Source: Caenimonas koreensis DSM 17982 | GTDB taxonomy: Bacteria; Pseudomonadota; Gammaproteobacteria; Burkholderiales; Burkholderiaceae_C | Assembly: GCF_009646335.1 (NCBI RefSeq) | Contig: NZ_WJBU01000008.1 | Location: 180,172 to 244,171 of the forward strand | Length of the DNA stretch: 64,000 nt | Reading direction: 5' to 3' | Part shown: in pieces, positions 1 through 9,251 of the stretch | How positions within the stretch are numbered: the stretch's first letter is position 1 | How the letters are laid out: each line of letters opens with the position of its first letter | The notes under the pieces: model-generated | What the model was told of the DNA's origin: nothing | The model's input: the letters and a program-made list of their open reading frames with translations, nothing else | Databases searched by the model: none | Made by a program: the position numbers and the translations under genes

Positions 1-70
1 ATCCTCGCCCATCAGGGGAGATTCCGGCAACGCACCGGACAGCTGCGCAACCTACTGGGCACGTACATGA
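1..70 (+). CDS. possible 3' end of an upstream gene (partial)
   Basis: The second reading frame is open from the window edge to a TGA at 68-70, which would overlap the ATG of the next gene in an ATGA junction. Rcp1-like response regulators are commonly translated just after a phytochrome-type or PAS histidine kinase, so a kinase tail would fit. Only about 22 residues are visible and none match a recognisable motif; the other forward frames are open too. Treat as a weak inference. Confidence 0.25.
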   Translation, partial: SSPIRGDSGNAPDSCATYWART

Positions 71-513
71 ACCACCCCACGATCCTCGTGGTGGACGACA
101 ACCCCGATCACCTCGAACTCACGGTGATGGCTCTGGGCGAGTGCTGCGCCCCCGACAGCATTGCAACCGCCTGCGATGGGGTGGAGGCACTCGACTTCCT
201 GTTCGGCCGCGCCAAGCACACCGGACGCAACCAGGACATCCAGCCGCGCCTCGTCATCCTCGACATGAAGCTTGTGCGGCTGCACGGCCTGGAAGTGCTC
301 AGGGCCATGCGACAGAACCCGCGCACCGCGATGCTTCCTGTCGTGATGCATTCATCTTCAGTCGAGAGAAGCGACATCGCCGCCAGTTACGCCTGCGGCG
401 CGAACAGCTACGTTCGCAAAGCGACCGACTACGACGAGCTGCGGCGCAAGATGCGGCAAATCTACGACTTCTGGGTGAATGCCAACGAGCGATGCGAGCC
501 AGCCGGCGCCTGA
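67..513 (+). CDS. stand-alone response regulator receiver protein (Rcp1-like)
   Basis: 148 residues, a CheY-like receiver domain and nothing else. The acidic pair is D10-D11 (VVDDN), the phospho-acceptor is D66 (VILDMK), the switch serines lie at 96-98 and the conserved lysine is K118 (SYVRKATDY). The long insert between strands 2 and 3 (about residues 44-60, ALDFLFGRAK...) is typical of the Rcp1 subgroup that receives phosphate from phytochrome or PAS sensor kinases. No DNA-binding output domain is present, so it probably acts by protein contact or phosphorelay. The loop after the acceptor reads KLVRLHG where most relatives have a proline, a mild variation. The partner kinase is presumably the gene cut off at the left edge. 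Confidence 0.85.
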   Translation: MNHPTILVVDDNPDHLELTVMALGECCAPDSIATACDGVEALDFLFGRAKHTGRNQDIQPRLVILDMKLVRLHGLEVLRAMRQNPRTAMLPVVMHSSSVERSDIAASYACGANSYVRKATDYDELRRKMRQIYDFWVNANERCEPAGA

Positions 514-546
514 AGTGCGACGCGCGTTGGCCTGCGTTGCGCGCTG

Positions 547-1209
547 CTAGGGCGCGATGCCCTCAGCCGCAATCTGCCTGAGCGCCTGCTCGAACACCTC
601 GGGCGGCTGGCCGCCCTGTATGAGGTGGCGGTTATTCACGATCACTGACGGCACGGCGCTGATGCCGTGCTGCCGGTAGAACTCCTCGCGTTCCCTGACC
701 TCGGCCGCATAGGCATCGCTGTCGAGGATGCCGGCGGCATGCCTGGCGTCCAGGCCCGCCTCGGCCACGGTTTGCAGCAACACATCGCGCTCCTCCAGCG
801 CACGACCCTCGCCGTGATACGCCTTGAGCAACGCCATCTTCAGGTCGCGCTGCTGCTGCGGCCCCTGCAGGCCCGCCCAGTGCAGCAGACGGTGAGCGTT
901 GAATGTGTTGTAGACGCGGCCACGACCTTCCTTGCGGAACTCGAACCCCACGGACGCGCCACGCTCGCGAATGGCTTCACGCGCGGTGGCTTGCTGCTGC
1001 GCGGTCGATCCGTATTTCTGCGTGAGGTGCTCCGTCACATCCTGGCCGCCCGGCGGCATCGCGGGGTTGAGCTCGAAAGGCTCGAAGTGCAGTTCGGCCT
1101 TGATCTCGCCGCCAACGCGATCAAGCGCCTGTTCGAGGGAGGCCAGGCCGATGGCGCACCAGGGGCACGCCACGTCGGAGACGAAGTCGATTTTGAGGTT
1201 CGTGGTCAT
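547..1209 (-). CDS. DsbA-family oxidoreductase, FrnE-like
   Basis: 220 residues with a thioredoxin-fold DsbA domain. The N-terminus has the redox motif CPWC at about residues 15-18 in the context SDVACPWCAIG, and the C-terminal cis-Pro segment reads ISAVPSVIVNN. There is no signal peptide, so this is a cytoplasmic FrnE/HCCA-isomerase-like member rather than periplasmic DsbA. The family carries out thiol-disulfide exchange, often linked to oxidative stress; the substrate cannot be told from sequence. It lies tail-to-tail with the response regulator and downstream of aroC on the same strand, separated from it by 383 bp containing a long inverted repeat. Confidence 0.85.
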   Translation of the reverse strand: MTTNLKIDFVSDVACPWCAIGLASLEQALDRVGGEIKAELHFEPFELNPAMPPGGQDVTEHLTQKYGSTAQQQATAREAIRERGASVGFEFRKEGRGRVYNTFNAHRLLHWAGLQGPQQQRDLKMALLKAYHGEGRALEERDVLLQTVAEAGLDARHAAGILDSDAYAAEVREREEFYRQHGISAVPSVIVNNRHLIQGGQPPEVFEQALRQIAAEGIAP

Positions 1210-1424
1210 GGGTGGATGCTAGTCAACTTTTAAGATCCCTGCGGTGTTCGGGGTGGGCCACGGCCGTCCGGTGGCCTGGACAGTGCGGTTGAGGCTCAAC
1301 TCGGTCATTACCACTGCGCCATTTCCCTGCGGCAATGGTTCACAACGAGTGCCTGCGCAACGTGTGCGCGCATACATCAGGCAGAGCCGGTATCACCGAG
1401 TTGATCGTTCATCGCTCTGATCAG

Positions 1425-1551
1425 ACTGCGAGCGGTGGGCGGCCTTTTCCCGCAGGTAAAGAAGGGAGCCCGGCCCCGCGCCAGTAGGGCGCGCTTCGCG
1501 CTTTGGCCGGCGGAATGACACGGAGGGAAAAGGCCGCCCACCGCTCGCAGT
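1425..1551. repeat. 27-bp perfect inverted repeat, 73-nt loop
   Basis: Arms 1425-1451 and 1525-1551 are exact reverse complements over 27 bp (start ACTGCGAGCGG, inner end TTTTCCC). The loop is GC-rich and contains a smaller hairpin (GGCGCGCTTCGCGC, about 1488-1501). It lies in the gap between the end of aroC and the start of the DsbA-like gene. The arm length is far beyond a normal terminator and there is no T-run, so a REP/MITE-like dispersed element is more likely. The rest of 1210-1592 shows nothing else I can name. Confidence 0.75.
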
Positions 1552-1592
1552 CCACCCCTGAACGCGGAGAGAACGCCCCCGCGTCATGAGAA

Positions 1593-2690
1593 TTACAAAC
1601 GCGCAGCAGGCACAACAGCAACAGGCGCAACCACATCGCCGTTCTGCGCACGATGACGCAGCGCGTGATCGATCACGACGAGCGCCAGCATCGCTTCTGC
1701 AATCGGCGTCGCACGGATGCCAACGCACGGATCGTGGCGGCCTTTGGTCACAACTTCGGCGGGCTGGCCCGTGATGTCGATCGTCTCGCGCGGCGTGAGG
1801 ATGGAGCTGGTCGGCTTGATCGCAATCGACACCTCGAGGTCTTGCCCCGAGCTGATGCCGCCGAGCACGCCGCCCGCGTTGTTGGTACGAAAGCCTTCGG
1901 GCGTGGGGGAATCGCCGTGGGTGGACCCGCGCTGCGCAACGCTTGCAAAGCCCGCGCCGATCTCGACGCCCTTCACGGCATTGATGCCCATCATGGCGTA
2001 GGCGATATCGGCATCGAGCTTGTCGAACAGCGGCGCGCCCAGGCCCACAGGCACCGAAGACGCCATGACGCGGATGCGTGCGCCGCAGGAGTCGCCGCTC
2101 TTGCGCAGTGCGTCCATGTACGTCTCGAGTTGCGACACGTCGGCAACAGGCGCGAAGAACGGGTTGTGGGGCACGTGCTCCCAGCTCTCGAATCCGATAG
2201 CGACATCACCGATTTGCTGCATGCAACCGCGAAACACCGTGCCGTACTTCTGCGCGAGCCACTTCTTGGCGACTGCGCCCGCAGCCACCATCGGCGCTGT
2301 GAGTCGCGCCGACGCCCTGCCGCCGCCGCGCGGATCGCGCAGGCCGTACTTCTGCAAATAGGTGTAGTCGGCATGGCCGGGGCGGAAGGTCTTGGCGATA
2401 TCGCTGTAGTCCTTGCTGCGCTGGTCGGTGTTGCGGATCAGCAGGCAGATGGGTGTGCCGGTGGTGTGGCCTTCGAACACGCCCGAGAGGATTTCGACTT
2501 TGTCTTCTTCCTGGCGCTGCGTCACGTAGCGGCTGGTGCCGGGGCGGCGGCGGTCAAGATCGGGCTGGATATCGGCTTCGGACAATGGCATGCCGGGCGG
2601 GCAGCCGTCGATCACGCAGCCTATGGCGGGCCCGTGCGACTCGCCGAAATTCGTGACTGCAAACAGGGTGCCGAAGGTATTGCCGCTCAT
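1593..2690 (-). CDS. aroC: chorismate synthase
   Basis: 365 residues, full length. It converts 5-enolpyruvylshikimate-3-phosphate to chorismate, the last shikimate-pathway step, using reduced FMN. The N-terminus [10 protein letters not shown] followed by GESHGPAIG, the RRRPG segment, the PGHADYTY stretch and the GGGRASAR motif are all present and match the family in order. The ATG at 2690 gives the standard N-terminus. It is divergent from the cupin gene at 2795, leaving about 100 bp for both promoters. No oddities. Confidence 0.98.
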   Translation of the reverse strand: MSGNTFGTLFAVTNFGESHGPAIGCVIDGCPPGMPLSEADIQPDLDRRRPGTSRYVTQRQEEDKVEILSGVFEGHTTGTPICLLIRNTDQRSKDYSDIAKTFRPGHADYTYLQKYGLRDPRGGGRASARLTAPMVAAGAVAKKWLAQKYGTVFRGCMQQIGDVAIGFESWEHVPHNPFFAPVADVSQLETYMDALRKSGDSCGARIRVMASSVPVGLGAPLFDKLDADIAYAMMGINAVKGVEIGAGFASVAQRGSTHGDSPTPEGFRTNNAGGVLGGISSGQDLEVSIAIKPTSSILTPRETIDITGQPAEVVTKGRHDPCVGIRATPIAEAMLALVVIDHALRHRAQNGDVVAPVAVVPAARL

Positions 2691-2794
2691 GGGTGGCGAT
2701 TATCCCAGACGCACTTGCAAGCCAGCCCCACGCCCTGCGCACGCTTCATGCTTTGACGTGCGCACGGTGCCCCTACCGCACCGAAGGAGAGCAC

Positions 2795-3223
2795 ATGCTG
2801 GATCGAACCACCACCGCTTTCTCGCACGTCAAGCCCGGCGACACGGGCTTTGTCTCGGGCGGGCTGCGCGACTTCTTTCTCTACCGCGACCTTGGCGTGG
2901 CCGATGCCACGCACGGAAAGGTGATTGCGCACCTTGTCAAGGCGAACGAAGCGCCGGAACAGGGCACGGGCTGGCACAAGCACGAGGCGGACTTCCAGAT
3001 CGTGATCATGCTCAAGGGCTGGGCGCGCTTCATGTACGAAGACAAGGAGACGCTCGTGTCGGCAGGTGACTGCGTGCACCAGCGCCCGGGCATCCGCCAT
3101 TACCTCTTCGACTATTCGCCCGACATGGAATACCTGGAGATCGTCTCGCCAGCGGATTTCAAGACGATTGACGTCGAGCCGGTGTGCGCAATACCGGCCC
3201 CGACGCCGTGGGCGAGCGCGTAG
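2795..3223 (+). CDS. cupin-domain protein
   Basis: 142 residues from the ATG at 2795, which has a good GAAGGAG site 7 bases upstream; an in-frame upstream ATG at 2693 lacks one. A single small beta-barrel cupin: motif 1 is seen as GWHKHEADFQIVIMLKG and motif 2 as GDCVHQRPGIRHYLFDYS. The histidines would bind a metal. The 30 residues before the barrel contain SHVKPGDTGFVSGG. The family has diverse roles (dioxygenases, isomerases, ligand sensors) and the substrate is not predictable. It ends 9 bp from the convergent GST gene. Confidence 0.8.
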   Translation: MLDRTTTAFSHVKPGDTGFVSGGLRDFFLYRDLGVADATHGKVIAHLVKANEAPEQGTGWHKHEADFQIVIMLKGWARFMYEDKETLVSAGDCVHQRPGIRHYLFDYSPDMEYLEIVSPADFKTIDVEPVCAIPAPTPWASA

Positions 3224-3232
3224 CGCTTTGCC

Positions 3233-3895
3233 CTAGAACTCCGCGTCGAGCTCGTCGATTTCGTCGGGCTCTGCCACTGCAGCCGCAACCCATTCCTTCA
3301 TGGCGGGAAGCTCCATCACCCGCTTGCAATAAGCGGCTGCGGCCTTGTCGATCGCCACGTCGTAAGTGATGAAGCGCGTGACGACCGGCGCATACATCGC
3401 ATCCGCAATGCACGGCTGCTTGCCAAAGAGAAACGGCCCGCCGTAGGTGGTGAGGCACACCTTCCATATGGCGAGCACACGGTCGATATCGCCCTGCGCG
3501 CGCGACCACACCTTGAACGACTTGAAGCGCGCCTTGATGTTCATCGGCAGCGCGCCGCGCATCGACGCAAAGCCCGAGTGCATCTCGCCGCAGATCGAGC
3601 GGCAATGGGCGCGTGCCTTCGCATCAGCAGGCAGCAGCCCTGCCTTGGGCTTGATTTCGTTGAGGTATTCGCCAATGGCCATCGAGTCCCACACCTGGAT
3701 GCCGTTGTGCTCCAGCGCGGGCACGAGCACGGATGAGGACAGCAGCAGCATCTCGGCCTTCATCGCCGGATCGTCCGGTGGAATGACTTTCTCGGTGAAA
3801 TCGAGCCCGGCCAGGCGGGCCATCAGCCAGCCGCGCAACGACCACGCGCCATAGTTCTTGCTGCTGATCGTGAGAACCGCTTTGCGGGTGGCCAT
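3233..3895 (-). CDS. glutathione S-transferase
   Basis: 220 residues from the ATG at 3895, preceded by CAGGAGAC; a longer open frame upstream to 4228 lacks a ribosome site and a plausible N-terminus. An N-terminal thioredoxin-like domain (residues 1-80) carries the glutathione-binding DSMAIGEYL segment, followed by an all-helical C-terminal domain. SSKNYGAWSLRGWL at the N-terminus places the usual catalytic Ser/Tyr region. It conjugates or reduces substrates with glutathione in the cytoplasm; the class is uncertain. The end is convergent with the cupin gene and the start diverges from phaZ. Confidence 0.88.
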   Translation of the reverse strand: MATRKAVLTISSKNYGAWSLRGWLMARLAGLDFTEKVIPPDDPAMKAEMLLLSSSVLVPALEHNGIQVWDSMAIGEYLNEIKPKAGLLPADAKARAHCRSICGEMHSGFASMRGALPMNIKARFKSFKVWSRAQGDIDRVLAIWKVCLTTYGGPFLFGKQPCIADAMYAPVVTRFITYDVAIDKAAAAYCKRVMELPAMKEWVAAAVAEPDEIDELDAEF

Positions 3896-4014
3896 GAAGT
3901 CTCCTGGGGCCGGTGCGGCCTGCACAAGGTTGGAGCAAGCCCTGTGCCACGGAAGGACAGTCATGGCCCGCATGGCAGCCAAACACTGGCGCGTAACTTG
4001 CCTGCACTCTTCGC

Positions 4015-5229
4015 ATGCTCTACCACGCCTACCAGGCCCAGTCCGACTTGATGTCACCGTTGCGCCTGCTGGCGCAACACACGGGCGCTGCGCTATGGCT
4101 GCGGCAGACCGAGGGCACGGTGGTGCGCAAGATTGCTGCCATGTCTGAAGTGTTTTCGCGCATGCGCCTGACGCACAGCCGGCCCGCGTACAACATCGCG
4201 TCGGTTCAGGTTGCAACGGGCGAAACACGCGCCGTGGTGGAAGAAGCCGCCTTCACCCTGCCCTTCGGCACGCTGCTGCACTTTCGCAAACCGCACAGCG
4301 CGCCGCAGCCGCCCGTGCTGCTCGTCGCACCCCTGTCGGGCCACTTCGCCACACTCTTGCGCGAGACGGCTCGCACGCTGCTGGCCGACCACGACGTGTA
4401 CATCACCGACTGGCACAACGCGCGCGACGTGCCCTTGCGCGACGGCGAGTTCGGTCTGGACGAGTACATCGACTACATGATCCGGTTCATCGAGGCGATT
4501 GGCACCGGCGTGCATGTGGTCGCGGTGTGCCAGCCGTGCGTCGCAGCGCTGGCTGCCGTTGCGATCATGGCTGAGGACGACAACCCGGCGCAGCCGCGCA
4601 GCCTCACGCTGATGGCAGGGCCAGTCGATTGCCGCATCAACCCCACGGGCGTGAACGCGCTGGCCACCAGCAAGCCCATCGAATGGTTCGAGCAGAACCT
4701 GATCAGCCATGTGCCGTTCCCGCACAAGGGGCACATGCGGCGCGTGTACCCCGGGTTTGTGCAGCTCTCGGCGTTTTTGAGCATGAACCCCGAGCGGCAC
4801 AAGCAGCAGTTTCGCAACCTGTTCGACCACATCGTGCGCGGCGAGGATGACCAGGCCGACACCATTCGCGTGTTCTACGACGAATATCTGGCCGTGAACG
4901 ACTTGCCTGCGAAGTTCTACCTGGAGACAGTCGAGAAAGTTTTCCAGACCTACGACCTGGCCGCCGGCAAGCTGATGTGGCGCGGCCGCAAGGTGGACCC
5001 GGCTGCGATTCGCCGCACGTGGCTCTTCACGGTGGAGGGCGAGCGCGACGATATATGCGCGATGGGCCAGACGCTGGCCGCGCACGACCTGTGCAGCAGC
5101 ATCAGGCCGTACAAGAAATCACATCACATGCAAACCGGCGTGGGGCACTACGGTGTGTTCAGCGGCAGGCGCTGGAACCGGCATATCTACCCGCGGCTGC
5201 GGGACATCGTGCATTCGGCTTCGGAGTAG
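4015..5229 (+). CDS. phaZ: intracellular poly(3-hydroxybutyrate) depolymerase
   Basis: 404 residues, the usual length for cytosolic, granule-associated PhaZ of Burkholderiales. There is no signal peptide. The nucleophile region reads VVAVCQPCVAA (residues 168-178), the cysteine version of a lipase box known from Ralstonia PhaZ1, and the catalytic histidine is in TGVGHYGVFSG near the C-terminus, with ERDD as the likely Asp site. The N-terminal MLYHAYQAQSD is characteristic. It mobilises stored PHB to 3-hydroxybutyrate oligomers. It stands alone, divergent from the GST gene and convergent with the CBS gene; the synthase genes are not in the window. Confidence 0.95.
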   Translation: MLYHAYQAQSDLMSPLRLLAQHTGAALWLRQTEGTVVRKIAAMSEVFSRMRLTHSRPAYNIASVQVATGETRAVVEEAAFTLPFGTLLHFRKPHSAPQPPVLLVAPLSGHFATLLRETARTLLADHDVYITDWHNARDVPLRDGEFGLDEYIDYMIRFIEAIGTGVHVVAVCQPCVAALAAVAIMAEDDNPAQPRSLTLMAGPVDCRINPTGVNALATSKPIEWFEQNLISHVPFPHKGHMRRVYPGFVQLSAFLSMNPERHKQQFRNLFDHIVRGEDDQADTIRVFYDEYLAVNDLPAKFYLETVEKVFQTYDLAAGKLMWRGRKVDPAAIRRTWLFTVEGERDDICAMGQTLAAHDLCSSIRPYKKSHHMQTGVGHYGVFSGRRWNRHIYPRLRDIVHSASE

Positions 5230-5249
5230 GCCTGCGCAACAGCCCCGGC

Positions 5250-5717
5250 TCAAAGATGCGTGCCGGGCGTCTGGTCTTCTTCGGCTGAAGGCCAGTCGCG
5301 GATGTAGGCCTTGAGCATCTTGTTCTCGAAATTCTGGCTGTCCACCACGGCCTTGGCCACGTCGTAGAAGCTGATCACGCCCATGAGCATGCGCTTGTCC
5401 ATCACAGGCATGTAGCGGGCATGGCGGTCCAGCATCATGCGGCGCACTTCATCGAGTTCAGTTTCGTAGGAGCAGGTGAGCGGATGGTCGTCCATGGCGG
5501 TGCGCACGAGCGTCTTGCCAACGGTGCCGCCGTTCTTCACGACGCACAAGATCACTTCGCGGAAGGTGAGCATGCCGACCAAGTCGCCATGCTCCATGAC
5601 GACGAGCGAGCCGATGTCGCGCTCGGCCATCACTTCAACCGCCTTTGACAACGGCTCGTCGGGCGATGCCGTGTAAAGGGTGCTCCCCTTCACGCGGAGG
5701 ATGTCGCTGACTTTCAT
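5250..5717 (-). CDS. tandem CBS-domain protein
   Basis: 155 residues from the ATG at 5717, with CAGGAGAC upstream; the longer frame to 5816 has no ribosome site. It consists of two CBS domains (about residues 8-60 and 70-128), e.g. MAERDIGSLVVMEHGDLVGM and MMLDRHARYMPVMDKRMLMG. Such pairs bind adenosyl nucleotides and usually sense energy state, but this one has no attached enzymatic domain, so its target is unknown. The acidic C-tail ends in AEEDQTPGTHL. It is divergent from the metY operon by about 97 bp. Confidence 0.88.
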   Translation of the reverse strand: MKVSDILRVKGSTLYTASPDEPLSKAVEVMAERDIGSLVVMEHGDLVGMLTFREVILCVVKNGGTVGKTLVRTAMDDHPLTCSYETELDEVRRMMLDRHARYMPVMDKRMLMGVISFYDVAKAVVDSQNFENKMLKAYIRDWPSAEEDQTPGTHL

Positions 5718-5814
5718 GCCTGTCTCCTGAAGTCCCTGCCCCCTGGCGGGTCTGCAATGAATATAGCCCACAATCATGGGCGGTTCCATAGCGATACAAG
5801 AGGAGACACAACGC

Positions 5815-7125
5815 ATGCCCGGCTACTCCGACCCCGGCTTCGACACGCTGGCCCTGCACGCCGGTGCACGGCCCGACCCGGCCACCGGCGCGCGCGCTGT
5901 CCCGATTCACCTCACCACCTCCTTCGTCTTCGAGTCGAGCGACCACGCCGCCGCCCTGTTCAACCTCGAGCGCGCAGGCCACGTCTATTCACGCATCAGC
6001 AACCCGACCAACGCCGTGCTGGAGCAGCGGATTTCGGCGCTGGAAGGCGGCGTTGGCGCCATTGCTACGGCCAGCGGGCAGGCCGCGCTGCATCTGGCGA
6101 TTGCCACGCTCATGGGCGCGGGCTCGCACATCGTCGCGAGCACGGCGCTCTACGGCGGCTCGCAGAACCTGCTGCACTACACGATGAGCCGCTTCGGTAT
6201 CTCGACCACCTTCGTCAAGCCCGGCGACATCGACGGCTGGCGCAACGCGATACGGCCCGACACAAAGCTGCTGTTCGGCGAAACGGTCGGCAACCCCGGC
6301 CTCGACGTGCTCGACATTCCGGTGATCAGCGCCATTGCGCATGAGGCAGGTGTGCCGCTGCTGGTGGACTCGACCTTCACCACGCCTTACCTGATGAAGC
6401 CGTTCGACCTGGGCGCTGACCTCGTCTACCACTCGGCCACCAAGTTCCTGTCGGGCCACGGCACCGTGATTGGCGGGCTGCTGGTCGATGGCGGCAGCTT
6501 CGACTGGGACAAGTCAGGCAAGTTCGCGGAGTTGACGCAGGCCTACGAAGGCTTTCACAACATGGTGTTCAGCGAAGAGTCCACCGTGGGCGCCTTCTTG
6601 CTGCGGGCGCGCCGCGAAGGCCTGCGCGACTTCGGCGCATCGATGAGCCCGCACACGGCCTGGCTGATCTTGCAAGGCATAGAAACGCTGTCGCTGCGCA
6701 TGGACAGGCACATGACCAACACGCGCAAGGTGGTGGAGTTTCTGGCCTCGCACCCACTGGTGGGGCGCGTCGGGCATCCGATGCTCGAATCTCACCCGAG
6801 CTACGCGCTGGCGCAAAAGCTGTTGCCGCGCGGCGCCGGCTCGGTGTTCAGCTTCGACATCAAGGGCCATCGCGAACAAGGCAAGAAATTTGTCGAAACG
6901 CTGAAGGTGTTCAGCCACCTCGCCAATGTGGGCGACTGCCGCTCGCTGGTGATTCACCCGGCGAGCACAACGCACTTCCGCATGAGCGACGACGCGCTCG
7001 TGAACGCTGGCATCACGCAGGGAACGATTCGCCTGTCGATTGGCCTGGAAGATGCCGACGACCTCATTGAAGACCTCAAGCGCGCGCTGAAGGCCGCTGA
7101 GAAGGCGGGCGAAAGGGCGGCCTGA
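5815..7125 (+). CDS. metY: O-acetyl/O-succinylhomoserine sulfhydrylase
   Basis: 436 residues from the ATG at 5815, which has AAGAGGAGA upstream; an in-frame ATG at 5776 would add 13 residues. A PLP-dependent Cys/Met-metabolism enzyme: YSRISNPT near residue 58, the schiff-base lysine in YHSATKFLSGHG, and the late HPASTTHFRM segment are present. Length and the GYSDPGFDTLALHAG start fit the MetY type that makes homocysteine from O-acetylhomoserine and sulfide. It is the first gene of a tight operon with the hydrolase (1 nt gap), P450 and Mpo1-like genes. Confidence 0.93.
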   Translation: MPGYSDPGFDTLALHAGARPDPATGARAVPIHLTTSFVFESSDHAAALFNLERAGHVYSRISNPTNAVLEQRISALEGGVGAIATASGQAALHLAIATLMGAGSHIVASTALYGGSQNLLHYTMSRFGISTTFVKPGDIDGWRNAIRPDTKLLFGETVGNPGLDVLDIPVISAIAHEAGVPLLVDSTFTTPYLMKPFDLGADLVYHSATKFLSGHGTVIGGLLVDGGSFDWDKSGKFAELTQAYEGFHNMVFSEESTVGAFLLRARREGLRDFGASMSPHTAWLILQGIETLSLRMDRHMTNTRKVVEFLASHPLVGRVGHPMLESHPSYALAQKLLPRGAGSVFSFDIKGHREQGKKFVETLKVFSHLANVGDCRSLVIHPASTTHFRMSDDALVNAGITQGTIRLSIGLEDADDLIEDLKRALKAAEKAGERAA

Positions 7126-7126
7126 C

Positions 7127-7933
7127 ATGTACCTCAACGTCAACGGCCACAACACCTTCTGCTACACGGGCGGCAAGCCCTTCGATGCGGCCAAGCCCAC
7201 TGTGGTGTTCATCCACGGCGTGCTCAACGACCACAGCGTGTGGATCTTGCAGACGCGCTACTTCGCGCACCACGGCTGGAACGTGCTCGCACCCGACTTG
7301 CCGGGGCACTGCAAAAGCGAAGGCGAGCCGCCGCAGACGGTGGAAGAAGCAGCGCAGTTCATCCTCGCCTTGCTCGACGCAGCGGGCGTGAAGCGTGCGG
7401 CGCTGGTGGGCCACAGCTTTGGCTCGCTCACGGCGGTTGAGGCTGCCGCCATGGCACCGGATCGCGTGACGCACCTTGTGATGGTGGGCACTGCTTTCCC
7501 GATGAAGGTGTCGCCCGCGCTGCTCGACAGCTCGCTGAATTCGCCGATGAAGGCGATCGACATGGTCAACACGTTTTCGCATTCGATGCTGGCGCCGCCG
7601 CCGTCATCACTCGGGCCGGGCACGTGGCTGTATGGCGGCTCGCGCGCGCTGATGCGCCGCGTGCTGGCGAGCAATGCCAAGGTGAATGTGTTCCACCGCG
7701 GCTTCAAGGCGTGCGACGACTATCGCGGCGGTGAAGTGGCGATGGAGAAGGTGAAGTGCCCCGTGCTTTTCATCCTTGGCAAGAGCGACTCCATGACGCT
7801 GCCGCGCATGGCGCAGCCGCTGCAGGCGAAGGCGCCGGCTGCCGAAACGGTGCTGCTTGAAGCGGGCCACCAGCTGATGACCGAAGCGCCGGACGGCGTG
7901 CTGTTCGCGCTCAAGGACTTCATCAAGCCGTGA
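7127..7933 (+). CDS. alpha/beta hydrolase
   Basis: 268 residues. The alpha/beta-hydrolase core shows the oxyanion HG at VVFIHGVLNDHSVW, the nucleophile elbow GHSFGS, an acid in FILGKSDSMT and the catalytic histidine in EAGHQLMTEAP. No signal peptide. The substrate is unknown. It starts one base after metY stops and its TGA overlaps the GTG start of the P450 gene, so the three are translationally coupled; the coupling to a P450 suggests a shared small-molecule pathway, which is inference. Confidence 0.88.
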   Translation: MYLNVNGHNTFCYTGGKPFDAAKPTVVFIHGVLNDHSVWILQTRYFAHHGWNVLAPDLPGHCKSEGEPPQTVEEAAQFILALLDAAGVKRAALVGHSFGSLTAVEAAAMAPDRVTHLVMVGTAFPMKVSPALLDSSLNSPMKAIDMVNTFSHSMLAPPPSSLGPGTWLYGGSRALMRRVLASNAKVNVFHRGFKACDDYRGGEVAMEKVKCPVLFILGKSDSMTLPRMAQPLQAKAPAAETVLLEAGHQLMTEAPDGVLFALKDFIKP

Positions 7934-9225
7934 CGACTCACGCAGCCGTCATCGCCACGCCCGCCATGCCAGCCGCGCGCGCGATCGAGATCGCGTCGGG
8001 TTTCGACTTGCGCGCACTGCCGGCCGACTTCTATGCGAATCCGTATCCGGTGTATGCGCACCTGCGCGAGCACGAGCCGGTGAAGCGCATGCCCGACGGA
8101 TCGCTCTTTCTCACGCGTTATGACGACCTGGTGGCTGTGTACCGCGACGCGCAGCGCTTCAGCTCCGACAAGAAGGTGGAGTTCACGCCGAAGTACGGTG
8201 CGGGCTCGCCACTGCTGGCGCATCACACAACGAGCCTCGTGTTCAACGATCCGCCGCTGCACACGCGTGTGCGCAAGCTGATCATGGGGGCGCTCACCCG
8301 CCGCGCGATCAGCGACATGGAGCCGGGGCTCGTGCAGCTGGTCGACCGTTTGCTGGATGGCATTGAAGCCAAAGGCGGCGGCGACTTGATCGAAGACTTT
8401 GCGTCGGCAATTCCGGTGGAGATCATCGGCAACCTGCTGGGCGTGCCGCACGCTGACCGCGCGCCGCTGCGTGGCTGGTCGCTGGCGATTCTGGGTGCGC
8501 TGGAGCCGAAGTTGTCTGCACAGCAGGAAGCGTTGGGCAACCGCAGTGTCGAGGAATTTGTGCTGTACCTGAAGGGACTCGTGGCCGACAGGCGAAAACA
8601 CCCCGGTGACCCGGAGCATGACGTGCTCACGCGGCTCATCCAGGGCGAGGCAGCGGGCGAGCAACTGAGCGAAGCGGAGTTGCTGCAAAACTGCATCTTC
8701 ATCCTCAACGCCGGTCACGAGACGACGACGAACCTGATTGGCAATGCGCTCGTGGCGCTGCAGGAGTGGCCGCAGCAAAGGCAGGCGCTTTGCGCATCGC
8801 TCAAGGCCCACGCTGGCGACACCGCGGCGACGGAAGTGCTGATGACGCTGGCCGTCGATGAATTCCTGCGCTTCGAATCTTCCAACCAGCTGGGCAACCG
8901 CCGCGCGCTGGCGCCCTGCGACGTGGGCGGCGTTGCGCTGGAGGCCGGCGCGCTGGTCACGCTGTGCATTGGCGCGGCCAATCGCGATCCGGCGCAGTTC
9001 GCAGATGCAGACCAGCTGCTGCTCACGCGCGAGAACAACAGGCACCTGGCTTTCGGCTTTGGCATTCACCAATGCGCGGGCTTGAGCCTGGCGCGGCTCG
9101 AAGGCCGCATCGCGATCGGTCGCTTTCTCACGCGCTTTGCGGACTACCGCCTCACAGCACCGCCTGTGCGCGGCGGGCGGGCGCGGTTTCGCGGCTTCTT
9201 GCACGCGCCCTTCTCGGTCGCCTAA
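7930..9225 (+). CDS. cytochrome P450
   Basis: 431 residues from a GTG at 7930 that overlaps the previous stop (GTGA), with AAGGA upstream; a second possible start is the ATG at 7966. A soluble bacterial class I P450: I-helix NAGHETTTNL around residue 264, K-helix EFLRFE (ExxR), and the heme loop FGFGIHQCAG, whose cysteine near residue 382 ligates heme. No fused reductase or ferredoxin is nearby, so redox partners come from elsewhere. It probably hydroxylates a hydrophobic substrate; the neighbouring fatty-acid-type Mpo1-like gene makes a lipid plausible but unproven. Confidence 0.95.
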   Translation: MTTHAAVIATPAMPAARAIEIASGFDLRALPADFYANPYPVYAHLREHEPVKRMPDGSLFLTRYDDLVAVYRDAQRFSSDKKVEFTPKYGAGSPLLAHHTTSLVFNDPPLHTRVRKLIMGALTRRAISDMEPGLVQLVDRLLDGIEAKGGGDLIEDFASAIPVEIIGNLLGVPHADRAPLRGWSLAILGALEPKLSAQQEALGNRSVEEFVLYLKGLVADRRKHPGDPEHDVLTRLIQGEAAGEQLSEAELLQNCIFILNAGHETTTNLIGNALVALQEWPQQRQALCASLKAHAGDTAATEVLMTLAVDEFLRFESSNQLGNRRALAPCDVGGVALEAGALVTLCIGAANRDPAQFADADQLLLTRENNRHLAFGFGIHQCAGLSLARLEGRIAIGRFLTRFADYRLTAPPVRGGRARFRGFLHAPFSVA

Positions 9226-9251
9226 ACTGCGTCGATCACCAGGAGACAGCC

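Noticed and set aside
1653..2756. Long open frame opposite aroC (367 residues)
   Set aside because: Antisense to a complete chorismate synthase, with low-complexity composition.
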